Assembly (NCBI RefSeq): GCF_900102545.1
Contig: NZ_FNBN01000001.1
Coordinates: forward strand, 447,439-511,438
Direction of reading: 5' to 3'
DNA length: 64,000 bases
Source: Chitinophaga filiformis
GTDB lineage: Bacteria > Bacteroidota > Bacteroidia > Chitinophagales > Chitinophagaceae
The position numbers and the translations under genes are program-made. The notes below the pieces were generated by a model. That model ran no database searches, was not told where the DNA came from, and worked only from the letters and a program-made list of their open reading frames with translations. Position 1 is the stretch's first letter. Every line of letters starts with the position of its first letter. Shown here in pieces: positions 42,897-52,266 of the stretch.

Positions 42897-44660
42897 ATGC
42901 TAAAGACTAACTACGCCCTTTTGCTAGCAGTGACGCTCTTTTCAGCCTCCTGCTCAGGACCAGGTAAACCGGCTGGAAATAACGCTCCGGATTCCTTGCA
43001 TCACCTTGTTCAACGCTACTATGATGAGAAAATGGAACTCTTTCCTATGGAGGCTACCATGAATGGAGAACATCAGTACGACGGGTTGCTGCAGATCGAC
43101 ATCAGCGACCGCTTCCGCTCAAGGCTGGATAGCTTTTATACCCGCTATCAGGCCGGATTACAGGGAATTGACACTACAGTACTCAATGATAATGACCTGA
43201 TTAGCTATTCCATGCTGCAAAGGGAATTATCTATAGGTAAGGAAGGACTCCGCTTTCCGGATCACCTGATGCCTATTCAGCAGTTCTGGGGCCTCACCCT
43301 TACACTCCCCCAATTCGGTTCAGGTACAAGCGCCCAGCCGTTTAAGAACAAAGCAGATTATGAAAAGTTCATTCAGAGAATGAAAAGCTTTGCGGAATGG
43401 AGTGATACAGCTATTGCAAACATGCGGCGTGGTATGTCTACCGGATATGTATTACCGAGAGCACTTGCCTTGAAAGTAATACCTCAACTTGCAGACCTGG
43501 CAAAGAAAGATAGCAACAACGTATTCTATACACCTTTACGGCTACTTCCTGCGGATATTGACAGCACGGGCAGGAATGAACTAAGTACTGCCTATAAAGC
43601 GGCTATTGAACAGTATGTGCTTCCCTCCTATGCCAAACTTCATGACTTCATTGTCAATGAATACCTGCCTAAAACACGCACCAGCACAGGCATTGATGGC
43701 CTGCCACATGGAAAGGAGTGGTATACGCACCTGATCAGATACTGGACAACCACCGATCTTACACCAGATCAGATATTTGCTACCGGAGAAAAAGAAGTAG
43801 CCCGTATCAGAAGAGAGATGGATTCTGTAAAGAACAGTACTGGTTTTACAGGCGACCTGCCAGCATTCTTTAATTTCATCCGCAACGATAAACAGTTCAG
43901 GATATTCACTACACCCTCACAGGTATTGGATTCCTTCAAGGCTATTGAGCAAAAGATCATGCCTGCGGTAAAACAATTATACGGACATCTGCCCAGTACA
44001 AAGTTTGAAATCCGCCAGACAGAAGCTTTCCGCGCAGCGTCTGCCAGCGCCGAATATATGCCGGGTAGTCCCGACGGTTCCCGTCCGGGCATCTTCTATG
44101 TACCTATTCTGGATGCTACTACTTTCAACTACACAGGGATGGAATGCCTGTTCCTGCATGAGGCCATTCCGGGCCATCATTTCCAGACTTCCATCCAGCA
44201 GGAAAATGACTCCCTGCCTAAATTCCGCCGTTTCAACTGGATCGGCTCCTACGGGGAAGGGTATGCATTGTATTGTGAAAGCCTGGGCAGGGATCTGGGG
44301 CTTTACACTAATCCATACAGTTATTTCGGTCATCTGTCAGATGAGATCCATCGTGCCATCCGCCTGGTAGTGGATGTGGGCATGCATTCCAAAGGATGGA
44401 CCAGGGAGCAGGCGATCAAATACATGATGGACAACGAGCCTGTGAGTGAGCACGAAGCCGTATCTGAAATAGAACGATATATGGCGATACCCGGTCAGGC
44501 TTTATCTTATAAGATCGGCGAGCTGAAGATTCGTGAACTGCGGAACAAATACAGTCAATCAAACGGGTTCAGTATAAAAGATTTTCATGATGAATTGTTA
44601 AAAGATGGTTGCGTACCGCTAAGTGTGCTGGAGGAAAAAATGGCAAGACGGTTTAAGTAA
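42897..44660 (+). CDS. DUF885 family lipoprotein (putative zinc-dependent peptidase)
   Basis: 587 aa. Lipoprotein signal (MLKTNYALLLAVTLFSAS, Cys19). DUF885 is a thermolysin-like gluzincin fold; the active-site motif HEAIPGHHFQ is at about residues 421-430 (His421, Glu422, His427/428), followed by a downstream Glu helix in YGEGYALYCESLGRDLG. Middle motifs typical of the family are VDVGMHSKGWTREQAIKYM and HEAVSEIERYMAIPGQALSYKIG. It is complete, monocistronic, and probably located in the periplasm or outer membrane, where it could trim peptides. The physiological substrate is unknown. Confidence 0.9.
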   Translation: MLKTNYALLLAVTLFSASCSGPGKPAGNNAPDSLHHLVQRYYDEKMELFPMEATMNGEHQYDGLLQIDISDRFRSRLDSFYTRYQAGLQGIDTTVLNDNDLISYSMLQRELSIGKEGLRFPDHLMPIQQFWGLTLTLPQFGSGTSAQPFKNKADYEKFIQRMKSFAEWSDTAIANMRRGMSTGYVLPRALALKVIPQLADLAKKDSNNVFYTPLRLLPADIDSTGRNELSTAYKAAIEQYVLPSYAKLHDFIVNEYLPKTRTSTGIDGLPHGKEWYTHLIRYWTTTDLTPDQIFATGEKEVARIRREMDSVKNSTGFTGDLPAFFNFIRNDKQFRIFTTPSQVLDSFKAIEQKIMPAVKQLYGHLPSTKFEIRQTEAFRAASASAEYMPGSPDGSRPGIFYVPILDATTFNYTGMECLFLHEAIPGHHFQTSIQQENDSLPKFRRFNWIGSYGEGYALYCESLGRDLGLYTNPYSYFGHLSDEIHRAIRLVVDVGMHSKGWTREQAIKYMMDNEPVSEHEAVSEIERYMAIPGQALSYKIGELKIRELRNKYSQSNGFSIKDFHDELLKDGCVPLSVLEEKMARRFK

Positions 44661-45053
44661 CTCATCTATAAGCGGGTAATAGTCCATAGGCGACAATCAC
44701 TAACTTATAGTACTTTTTTAAACTATAAGAAATGTGTGAATTGGCGCCTGTTGACTACCTGTTAAAAGACTTGTCTGTATCAGTTGTTAATGAAAAATAT
44801 ACATCTGGCTTTGGGAAAAGATACTTAAATTTATAGTAGGAATAGAGTCAGGAACCTTAAGGTTTTAGGTTAGTTGTCCATCAGCTATACACAAAAAAAA
44901 ACAACATATCCGGAACAGACCCTCATGTCTGGCAAAGCTGGAAAAAGAAGGCAATCAACAAACCTTTTACCATTACTTGTTGTTTCAATTTTTCTAATTG
45001 AGCTTTTATACTTTCCACTCAACGATTTTTTTAACTTTTAAGCTGCCAGTATT
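44661..45053. other. Intergenic region, little structure
   Basis: 393 AT-rich bp. Only a small inverted repeat (CTTATAGT 44704-44711, ACTATAAG 44722-44729) and a TAACTTTT box near 45031, one base off TAnnTTTG and in place for the next gene, are visible. No gene was seen. Confidence 0.4.
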
Positions 45054-45404
45054 ATGTTTGACATGACCCTTAATTACTGTCTCGCATTTCCTGCCGTAAC
45101 ACAGGAAGAAAAATGGGATGAAGATCTGCGGTTCTCCGTAGGAGAAAAGTTATTTTGTATGATCTGTAAAAACGAACCGCATCGCATATCCTTGAAATGC
45201 CGTCTGGAAGATTTCCACCGTCTTATTTCACAACCAGGCATCGTGCCGGCTCCATATCTGGCCCGCTATCATTGGGTACAGATACGGTCACTGGACACTT
45301 TACCGGTACATGAATTACAGTCGCTTCTTCAAAATGCGTATGATCTTGTGGTAAGTACATTACCTCCGGAAGAGCGGACACGAATCAAGAAAGAAAGAGT
45401 ATAA
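45054..45404 (+). CDS. MmcQ/YjbR family protein
   Basis: 116 aa, ATG at 45054 (or the Met4 ATG). The fold of the family is visible: LNYCLAFPAVTQEEKWDEDLRFSVGEKLFCMI at the start, then LKCRLEDFHRLISQPGIVPAPYLARYHWVQIRSLDTLPVHELQSLLQNAYDLVVSTLP, ending in a Lys/Arg-rich tail. YjbR/MmcQ proteins have a CyaY-like fold and were proposed to bind DNA; their function is not settled. It is monocistronic and ends in a hairpin shared with the convergent permease gene. Confidence 0.88.
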   Translation: MFDMTLNYCLAFPAVTQEEKWDEDLRFSVGEKLFCMICKNEPHRISLKCRLEDFHRLISQPGIVPAPYLARYHWVQIRSLDTLPVHELQSLLQNAYDLVVSTLPPEERTRIKKERV

Positions 45405-45487
45405 ACAGGGGTAAATGCATTGGTGCTATTGATGCAAGAGGAAGTTCAGCGTATAGCGCCTGGCAGCGCCTATAAGATTTTAAAAAT

Positions 45488-45510
45488 AATGGCTCGCAAT
45501 GCGAGCCATT
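45488..45510. terminator. Bidirectional terminator between YjbR and TauE genes
   Basis: Perfect 10-bp stem AATGGCTCGC (45488-45497)/GCGAGCCATT (45501-45510) with a 3-nt loop. Flanking TAAAAAT on the left and TTTGTATTTT on the right give T-rich tails in either direction. Confidence 0.85.
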
Positions 45511-45554
45511 TGTATTTTCTCTGCTACCAGCATATCCCCATGTCCCCCTGTTAA

Positions 45555-46346
45555 TTATTTCCAAAGTGTATAGATGATATCATATAACCCAAACAGGATC
45601 AGTGTACAGGCAAACAGCTTCTCCAGCAAAGGAGACTTCATTTTAATGGCTGTTTTGGCGCCCAGGTAAGAAGATGGAATCGCCGTCAATGACAGCAATA
45701 ACGCAATATTCCAGTCGATATGCCCCAGCCACCAATGCGCCAGCGCTCCAGGTACAGATAGCAATGCTGACAACAAAATGGAACAGGCCAGCGCCTGTTT
45801 AATAGGCATATGCAGCTTTTTAATGAAGAAAGAGCTAAACAATACGCCGCCGGCATTGGCCAGCAATCCGGACAGTAACCCTATGCCCAGTGAGGCGATC
45901 ACTATCAGTCCATGATGCCCTTCAGCTGCATCTACCGGATGGCCTTCTTCGGCATGCTCCTTTTTACGCAAAAAAGAAAACAACAAAGAGCCTCCTATCG
46001 ATACAATAAATAACGCGGTCAGGATCATTAATGTTTTTCCCGGCAGAAACTTACTCATCCATGCGCCGGCCAGTGTAGCCGGTACGCCAAACAATGCACC
46101 GGTAAGGATAACATGCCTGTTGAACAGTTTCTGACGGCTATATACCGTAGTAGCGGAAATGGTACTGGTAATGGCTGCCGGTAATGGTGAAGCCAATGCA
46201 TAGAATGGATTCACCCCTGCAAAGATCTGTAACGCCGGGGTACTCACTGCGCTGCCGCCTTTGCCCAGTAAACCGGACAGATAACCGACAATAACGCCGA
46301 TAATTAAAACGACCAGATAATCGGTCTGTTGCAATAATGTGATCAT
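45555..46346 (-). CDS. TauE/SafE family permease
   Basis: 263 aa from the ATG at 46346 (MITLLQQTDYLVVLIIGVIVGYL); a TTG six codons upstream is a possible extended start. Seven or eight membrane helices. The family signature GYLSGLLGKGGSAVSTPALQI (first half) and GLLSGLLANAGGVLFSSFFIKKL (second half) shows the internal duplication. These permeases export sulfite, sulfoacetate or related organo-anions. The neighbours give no hint of the substrate. Convergent with the YjbR gene; terminator between them. Confidence 0.88.
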   Translation of the reverse strand: MITLLQQTDYLVVLIIGVIVGYLSGLLGKGGSAVSTPALQIFAGVNPFYALASPLPAAITSTISATTVYSRQKLFNRHVILTGALFGVPATLAGAWMSKFLPGKTLMILTALFIVSIGGSLLFSFLRKKEHAEEGHPVDAAEGHHGLIVIASLGIGLLSGLLANAGGVLFSSFFIKKLHMPIKQALACSILLSALLSVPGALAHWWLGHIDWNIALLLSLTAIPSSYLGAKTAIKMKSPLLEKLFACTLILFGLYDIIYTLWK

Positions 46347-46667
46347 AAATACTTCCTTCAGCAAACAGGCCTGGTGTTCAGCCTTAGCTGCTTATTATTT
46401 GATGGTTGGTATATGTGAAATTACAGGTATCCTATACAGTTAAGCATCGATGTTTTAATGGAAGGACAGTTCAAAGCTATAGTACCCGCGCGGGTTCAAC
46501 AAAATTCAGGGCAGGGTGTCACTATTACTAAAAGTTATCGCAGATAACCTGAAGTAATAATTCTGACAGCAGCGGCTTAGACCTGTGTATAACCTATCTA
46601 GCCTACTAAATCTATGATTTGAATAAGTTCACTGTAAAAAGGCAAAAAGAGAAGATATGGGTGAATA
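46347..46667. other. Intergenic region, no recognisable feature
   Basis: 321 bp upstream of the permease gene and downstream of the next minus-strand gene. I see no gene, strong hairpin or promoter box in it. Confidence 0.4.
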
Positions 46668-47273
46668 TTACCAACTATACACCATCCCTACGCCACCTGG
46701 CGCAACACTTAACTGCAGATCATTAAAGCGCTGGAATAATCCCTTGCCGTGCGCATGATGTATTGTGAAGTTAACACCATCAAAGAGTAGCAGAAATGCA
46801 CCCTGCAGAATAAAAGAGTTGCCATACCCCTTCCACCGGTCATGCGCCGTTCCTATGAGTTTTAGCTTGCCATGTTCCCGCAGATATAATCCGCTGGCGA
46901 TATAAGCCAGGTCCAGCGCACCATTGATCAGGAAGATCTTTTCTATCTTATGTTGTTCCTGTACACTTCCCTGCCAGTTATATTTCCCCGGATCCAGCCG
47001 CCTGTTGCCAAAATAGCTGGCAGTAGCGATGCCCAGGTTTACAACACCCCAGACAGCGTTCATCTGGTGGAAATATTTCGCTTCTCCCCCCGCAGTACTA
47101 TTCCCTATCACTCCTGATGCAACATTGGCAATTCCCCAGCCACCCAGTACGAGCATGGCAGTTTTGGTACTGTTGATCCGTTGTTTGTTGTATTGATAAA
47201 GAAAGGAATTGTCCTGTGCAGAAGATGCGAATGCAGGCAGGAACATACATGCAAACAGAAAGAGTTGTTTCAT
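46668..47273 (-). CDS. Small exported/membrane protein (DUF6992-like)
   Basis: 201 aa from the ATG at 47273, which starts a signal peptide (MKQLFLFACMFLPAFASSAQ). Then FLYQYNKQRINSTKTAMLVLGGWGIANVASGVIG, a YFHQMNAVWGVVNLGIATASYFG segment and two further hydrophobic stretches (IFLINGALDLAYIASGLYL; LQGAFLLLFDGVNFTIHH) suggest four membrane helices. This pattern is known from Chitinophaga-type genomes as an uncharacterised domain family (I believe DUF6992). It follows the ebo cluster on the same strand but a terminator separates them, so membership of that operon is doubtful. Function unknown. Confidence 0.65.
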   Translation of the reverse strand: MKQLFLFACMFLPAFASSAQDNSFLYQYNKQRINSTKTAMLVLGGWGIANVASGVIGNSTAGGEAKYFHQMNAVWGVVNLGIATASYFGNRRLDPGKYNWQGSVQEQHKIEKIFLINGALDLAYIASGLYLREHGKLKLIGTAHDRWKGYGNSFILQGAFLLLFDGVNFTIHHAHGKGLFQRFNDLQLSVAPGGVGMVYSW

Positions 47274-47300
47274 GGGGTAGTGTTTTCGAATATATACGGA

Positions 47301-47357
47301 AAAATGAAGGATCAGGAATGCTGAAAGACCATCCCGGCATTTCAATTCCTGATCCTT
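47301..47357 (-). terminator. Terminator of the ebo operon
   Basis: Perfect 13-bp arms AAGGATCAGGAAT (47307-47319) and ATTCCTGATCCTT (47345-47357). The A-run 47300-47304 gives T5 after it on the minus strand. It lies just after eboF. Confidence 0.8.
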
Positions 47358-47366
47358 ATTTTAAAG

Positions 47367-48734
47367 TTATCTCGTCAGTGCATTCCAGATCACACTGTAA
47401 ACATCCGTAGCAGCCAGTTCCTGCCCCTGCGGCACCCTACCTGATATCAGTACAGGGTGATTGGCTTTATCCTCAGAAATACGCCCGTGAGAGCCTTTTA
47501 TTAATGTTGCATCCAATGGTATCACATTCATGAGATAACGGAAGCCCAGTTTTTTCTTCAGCAATTTGAAGCCGGCCTTCAGTTTAACCAGTGGATCTGC
47601 AGGATTCATGAACATTTCCACAGGGTCATATCCGGGTTTCTTGTGGATCTCAACCGTGCGGGCAAAGTCAGGCGCTTTGGCATCATCCAGCCAGTAATAG
47701 TAGGTGAACCAGCTATTGGCGTCTGCTACCAGTATGAGCTCCCCACTACGGGAATGGTGCAGATGATGCTGCCGTTTACCTTCCCTGTCAAGCACCAGTT
47801 CCACTCCCGGTGTATTTTCCACGATACTGCGGACCTTTTTATAAACAGAAGGATCATTTACGTACACATGTGCAATCTGATGGTCTGCTACCACAAATGC
47901 TTTTGAAGCACCTGCATCCAGCAGTTCCAGTCCTCTTTCTTCCCTGATCTGTAACAGTCCTTCCTCGCGCAAGCGACGGTTCAGGTGGATGGGATGATTG
48001 ACATTGGTAATACCATATTCAGATAAAATGATCACTTCGCAACCTTTCTTCTCGTAGAACTCCACTAACTGTTTACACACTGCATCAATTTCGCCCAGCT
48101 CTTTGCTGATACGGGTAAGGTCCTGCCCGAATTTCTGCAGGCAGTAGTCCAGGTGAGGCAGGTAGATCAGCGTTAGTGTCGGGTCATACATATTATCCGT
48201 CAACATGGACGCATCTGCAATCCATTGTGTGGATTTAATATTAGCGCCTGGTCCCCAGAACTGGAATAACGGGAACGTACCCAGTTCCTTTTGAAGGTGG
48301 TCGCGCAGGGATGCAGGATGTGAATAGCAGTCCGGTGCCTTTCTGCCATCAGCCAGGTATTGCGGACGGGGAGTCACGGAATAATCGGCGGTAGAATACA
48401 TGTTATACCACCAGAACATTTTTGAGCAGGTAAAGGAAGGATCAAGACGTTTAGCCTTGTCCCATATCTTGGGAGCTTCTACCAGTTTATTGGATTGCTT
48501 CCAGAATTTAATTTCACTGTCCTGTCTGTCGTACCAGCCATTGCCGACAATGCCATGTTCTGACGGCCATTGCCCCGTTACATAGGTACTCTGCACGGCT
48601 GTAGTCACGGCTGGCACCATGGGTTTAATGGTTGACAAGTGCTGCCGGCTGACGTATGTCTGCAGGAAAGGCGTGTGTGCTCCTATCAGAGAGGAGGAGA
48701 GACCTACTACATCAATTACTACTGTCTTTTTCAT
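47367..48734 (-). CDS. eboF: EboF: alkaline-phosphatase-superfamily (nucleotide pyrophosphatase-type) protein
   Basis: 455 aa. A type-I phosphodiesterase/nucleotide pyrophosphatase fold: the start KKTVVIDVVGLSSSLIGAHTPFL has the metal-binding Asp, and VPAVTTAVQSTYVTGQWPSEHGIVGNGW holds the catalytic Thr and the G-HG turn. Later YLPHLDYCLQKFG, EYGITNVNHPIHLN and RSGELILVADANSWFTYYYW supply the second set of metal ligands. It is the last gene of the ebo operon, 50 bp after eboE. In the ebo literature this position is taken by a phosphodiesterase of unknown substrate. It lacks a signal peptide, so the reaction is cytoplasmic. Confidence 0.88.
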   Translation of the reverse strand: MKKTVVIDVVGLSSSLIGAHTPFLQTYVSRQHLSTIKPMVPAVTTAVQSTYVTGQWPSEHGIVGNGWYDRQDSEIKFWKQSNKLVEAPKIWDKAKRLDPSFTCSKMFWWYNMYSTADYSVTPRPQYLADGRKAPDCYSHPASLRDHLQKELGTFPLFQFWGPGANIKSTQWIADASMLTDNMYDPTLTLIYLPHLDYCLQKFGQDLTRISKELGEIDAVCKQLVEFYEKKGCEVIILSEYGITNVNHPIHLNRRLREEGLLQIREERGLELLDAGASKAFVVADHQIAHVYVNDPSVYKKVRSIVENTPGVELVLDREGKRQHHLHHSRSGELILVADANSWFTYYYWLDDAKAPDFARTVEIHKKPGYDPVEMFMNPADPLVKLKAGFKLLKKKLGFRYLMNVIPLDATLIKGSHGRISEDKANHPVLISGRVPQGQELAATDVYSVIWNALTR

Positions 48735-48784
48735 GAGTGAGGCGCCGTTAGGATATGTGGGTCAAAACTCGATTTAAGAAATTA

Positions 48785-49996
48785 TTAGTCCAGCTGTTGC
48801 AACACCCAGTGCAGCTCCCTTGAAATGGACCTGTCCATAGGCAACTTCAGATCAGCCGGCAATACATCCCAGGTATAAGTCTCGACTTCCATGTGTTGTG
48901 TAAATGGTTGTTTCCGTTGTAATGCTAATACTTTCTCTATATCGGAACGGGTAGATGATAATACACCGTAACTATCAATAAATACAGGCACATGAAAATG
49001 CGAGCGCCATTCTTGTACCACCGGGTTGGCAGCATCTTCCAATGCCTGCGGAAGATCCGGATAATGTATATACCCGTCTGCCTTGCGTGCTACCACCTGG
49101 TGCAGATAGGTTGTTTCATTAAACTCCCGGAAGGCATCGATCAATGGCTTTCTTGCCGCCATCTCGGCTGGCAGCAGGGCTTTTACTGCGGCACTGATCT
49201 GTATCTTACCTACTTTCAGTCCATGTTCATTCAGTTTCTTCAAAACACTTTCTGCTGATTCATATACCAGTGCAAAATGGCATACATCATAACATAGCTG
49301 TACATGTGCTTTTATACTGGCGGCGGCTTCTTCTTCATTCATGCCGAATTTATCCTGAAGAAAGGGCACGCCATATGGCAACAGGTAATTCAGGTACCAG
49401 TGAAGATACTCCTGCGAATTTTCCATTAATCCATCGGGCTCGGGCTCAATATCAAGGTGCATCAGTGGACCACCACCGCGGCGGGTACGTACCAACTGTT
49501 CTACTACAAGTAACACTTTGAGGGTAGCGTTTTCCATAATGGCCTCTCTTTCAGTATCACAACGTACATGCCACAATTTATAGGTAAGCGGGGAGGTAGA
49601 AATGCCTCCTTCCATGCCTTCCGGCAACAGGGCTGCTAACAGGCGGAACAGGCGAATGGTATAGGCTACCCTTTCAGCTGTTGTCCAGTCGGGGGTATGC
49701 ACCTGGTCTTTTACTACAGTATGATGGAAACCTCCATAGGGGAATCCATTCATGGTAAACACATAACAGTGCTGCTCCTGCAGCCACTGTCTGAATTCAA
49801 GCAAGGCTTCTTCTTTGCTCAGTTCCAGGCTCGCTGTATTAGATAAGCGTAAGCCAATACCAAATGGCTTATCAGGAGATACTTCCTGTTTTACCGCCGG
49901 GATAAATTGTTTGAGTTGCTGGAAATGAGCATTCCAGTTCTCTCCGGGATGAATGTTCGTACAATAGGTTAAATGAGAATGGTCAGTTACTTGCAT
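48785..49996 (-). CDS. eboE: EboE: metabolite-traffic protein of the sugar-isomerase-like TIM-barrel type
   Basis: 403 aa, ATG at 49996. THLTYCTNIHPGENWNAHFQQL at the start and metal-site-type segments (GGGPLMHLDIEPEPDGLMENS; VQLCYDVCHFALVYESAE; LKVGKIQISAAVKAL; HFHVPVFIDSYGVL) resemble xylose-isomerase-like barrels. It is the typical EboE of Bacteroidota and cyanobacteria. Its start overlaps the end of eboD by 14 bp, so the two are translationally coupled. The reaction is not known; a ketose/aldose isomerisation or a related lyase step is inference from the fold. Confidence 0.85.
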   Translation of the reverse strand: MQVTDHSHLTYCTNIHPGENWNAHFQQLKQFIPAVKQEVSPDKPFGIGLRLSNTASLELSKEEALLEFRQWLQEQHCYVFTMNGFPYGGFHHTVVKDQVHTPDWTTAERVAYTIRLFRLLAALLPEGMEGGISTSPLTYKLWHVRCDTEREAIMENATLKVLLVVEQLVRTRRGGGPLMHLDIEPEPDGLMENSQEYLHWYLNYLLPYGVPFLQDKFGMNEEEAAASIKAHVQLCYDVCHFALVYESAESVLKKLNEHGLKVGKIQISAAVKALLPAEMAARKPLIDAFREFNETTYLHQVVARKADGYIHYPDLPQALEDAANPVVQEWRSHFHVPVFIDSYGVLSSTRSDIEKVLALQRKQPFTQHMEVETYTWDVLPADLKLPMDRSISRELHWVLQQLD

Positions 49997-51146
49997 AGTT
50001 CACTTTTAAATGCTCTACAGCTTTATTCAGTAACACTTCGTCTATTACATGTACTTCTGCGCCCTGTCCTATTGCTTTCAATAAACAGATCGTGAGACGT
50101 CCGCCCAGATGTTCCCGGAACTCCTGTAAACCTTTAATGACAGGCGACGAAACACCGTTCTGCATTTCCAGTAAGGGATGATAAACAGGCAATTGCAGAT
50201 TCACCAGCAAACGGACTATCCTCTCCGCGGCGGCCGTATCGATCCATCCTAACAAAGAGGAATATACGCTGTCGACCGCTATTCCTATCGCCACAGCTTC
50301 TCCATGACGTAAGGCGAAGTCTGTCAGCTGTTCCAGCTTATGTGCACTCCAGTGTCCGAAATCCAGCGGACGGGAAGAACCACTTTCAAAAGGATCACCG
50401 CTTCCTCCGATATGGGCCATATGCAAAGCGGCGCATCTGTACACCAGCTCCTGCATGGCGGGTAAATCATTATTCACTAGTGCCTGCGCATTGGCTTCGA
50501 GCCATTCAAAGAAGGCAGCATCTTTTATTAACGCTACTTTCACCGCTTCTGATATGCCTGAGCGCCAGTCTTTTCCTGATAACGTTGTTAAGAATTCCGC
50601 ATCGTTAAACACTGCTGCCGGTGGAGCAAACGTGCCGAGGAAGTTCTTTTTTCCTCTATAGTTAACACCGTTCTTTACGCCTACACCTGAATCATTCTGC
50701 GACAATACGGTAGTTGGTATACGAATATGGCGAACTCCTCTATGTGATACAGCGGCCACCATTCCCACCAGATCCAATACTGCACCGCCGCCGATAGCTA
50801 CTACAAAAGAATGGCGGTCTACACCCTGCGCATCCACCTGATCTATCAAACGATAAAAAAGTTCCTGGTCATTTTTGCAGGCTTCACCACCGGGTATAAG
50901 GATCACATCTCCTGCAATTTTAAAACCTTCTATTTGTTGTAAATAAGCTGTTATTTCTGCTGTAAGCGCCGGATGAGCCTTAGCGACTCCGTCATCAAGA
51001 ATGAAAAGTAGCTTCTTGGTTAGTCCCTGTGTAACCTGTGAAGCCAGATAGTTCCGGAATTCCGGATTAGATGGACTAAAGAGGGACTGCGTAAAAAAGA
51101 CCTTAAAAGAATAATCTACACTAAAAGTCTGTTGAATACTCTGCAT
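49983..51146 (-). CDS. eboD: EboD: 3-dehydroquinate synthase-like protein
   Basis: 387 aa, ATG at 51146. The NAD-binding motif GGGAVLDLVGMVAAVSHRG, the preceding PGGEACKND and the zinc-site segments (ISEAVKVALIKDAAFF, LDFGHWSAHKLEQLTDFALRHGEAVAIGIAVD) are those of the dehydroquinate synthase/sugar-phosphate cyclase family. The fold closes a heptulosonate-type ring. Because a housekeeping aroB should exist elsewhere, this copy is more likely an alternative cyclase that makes a special carbocycle. It belongs to the ebo operon between eboC and eboE. Confidence 0.88.
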   Translation of the reverse strand: MQSIQQTFSVDYSFKVFFTQSLFSPSNPEFRNYLASQVTQGLTKKLLFILDDGVAKAHPALTAEITAYLQQIEGFKIAGDVILIPGGEACKNDQELFYRLIDQVDAQGVDRHSFVVAIGGGAVLDLVGMVAAVSHRGVRHIRIPTTVLSQNDSGVGVKNGVNYRGKKNFLGTFAPPAAVFNDAEFLTTLSGKDWRSGISEAVKVALIKDAAFFEWLEANAQALVNNDLPAMQELVYRCAALHMAHIGGSGDPFESGSSRPLDFGHWSAHKLEQLTDFALRHGEAVAIGIAVDSVYSSLLGWIDTAAAERIVRLLVNLQLPVYHPLLEMQNGVSSPVIKGLQEFREHLGGRLTICLLKAIGQGAEVHVIDEVLLNKAVEHLKVNYASN

Positions 51147-51250
51147 GGATAATCGCTCTAATGTTTCTTTCGTTTAATGAATCGTCAAACAGACCGTTAA
51201 AGTACAAAATTTAAATCGCTATGACGAATTCCGGATAAGGGGAGAGAGTA

Positions 51251-52153
51251 TCAGGTCACAGCAAATGCCCTTGCCAATAGTAATGACAATGGTAATAAGA
51301 TCAATACCAGCAATGCATGAGGCAGGGTGGAGAAAGCAGCTACCCAGGCGGCATTCATCGCTATCAGGGCAATAATTCCCCCTTTTACGGCCTTTCCGAT
51401 ATTAGGACCTGAGGGTTCTTTCATAGCCCTGAATAAGGGCAGATTGATCATAAAAGCGAACAGAATGACAAATGGTGCGGCTATGAGTATATGGCCGTTT
51501 ATTGCCGCCAACACCAATATAGTACCGTATACCAGCGCATAACAAAACGCTGAAATACGCAGTATGCGTTTATTTCCCCCATGCACTTCTCCCCTGCTGA
51601 TAGCTGTCACGGCAGCAATATAGACCACCGGGATCAGTCCTATCCACCAGTACTGATAGAGGGCAGATTCTAACATGCTGATCCCCATCAGCAGGTTTAA
51701 TCCACGGCATAGCCCCATATTGACAGGGCCCCAGGATAAATGTTTTCCCCATTTATCATATACCAGTGCGGAAACCGCAATGCCCAGTGCCAGATAGCCT
51801 GTAAGGCGGCCTACTGTAAAAGCAGCCAGCACACCTACCAGCAAAAGATAACTTCCCAGCACTATTGCTTCTGTGAGAGAAATCACTCCACTGGGTATCG
51901 GACGTTCAGGACGTTCCTTCTTATCGAGTTCAGCGTCCATTACATCATTAAATACTACTCCGCCACCATATAGTCCGATAGTTGCCAGACACATGCACAT
52001 TACAGGTAACAGATGGTCCAGGTAACTTGACACTTCAGAACCCAGGAATCCGGAAATAGCCACCCCGGCCAATATATCTGCCACAGCAGTTACTATGTTG
52101 GCGGGCCGCATTAAACGTAAATATCCTAACAACTTGCTTACAATATAATTCAC
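51251..52153 (-). CDS. eboC: EboC: UbiA-family prenyltransferase-like membrane protein
   Basis: About 300 aa from a GTG at 52153 (NYIVSKLLGYLRLMRPANIVTAVADIL); an ATG at 52225 would add 24 Cys-rich residues with no similarity to the family. Eight or nine membrane helices and two Asp-rich motifs: GGGVVFNDVMDAELDKKERPERPIPSG (NDxxDxxxD) and the weaker SRGEVHGGNKR region for the second. UbiA proteins move a prenyl chain onto an aromatic or other acceptor in the membrane. It is the membrane member of the ebo operon and would link the product to a lipid carrier. The start choice is uncertain. Confidence 0.86.
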   Translation of the reverse strand: MNYIVSKLLGYLRLMRPANIVTAVADILAGVAISGFLGSEVSSYLDHLLPVMCMCLATIGLYGGGVVFNDVMDAELDKKERPERPIPSGVISLTEAIVLGSYLLLVGVLAAFTVGRLTGYLALGIAVSALVYDKWGKHLSWGPVNMGLCRGLNLLMGISMLESALYQYWWIGLIPVVYIAAVTAISRGEVHGGNKRILRISAFCYALVYGTILVLAAINGHILIAAPFVILFAFMINLPLFRAMKEPSGPNIGKAVKGGIIALIAMNAAWVAAFSTLPHALLVLILLPLSLLLARAFAVT

Positions 52154-52266
52154 CGGGCTCGGGTTTTCTCCAAGTAGGCAACACGAATAGCCACGCTTGT
52201 ATGAGATACAGCAATGTTTCTGCATTCACATAGCAAGGGACATCCGTAGTACAGACTTGTAACGAT

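Noticed and set aside
46668..47273. Seventh gene of the ebo operon
   Set aside because: A strong terminator lies between eboF and this gene, and no Ebo family has this sequence; kept as an independent membrane protein.
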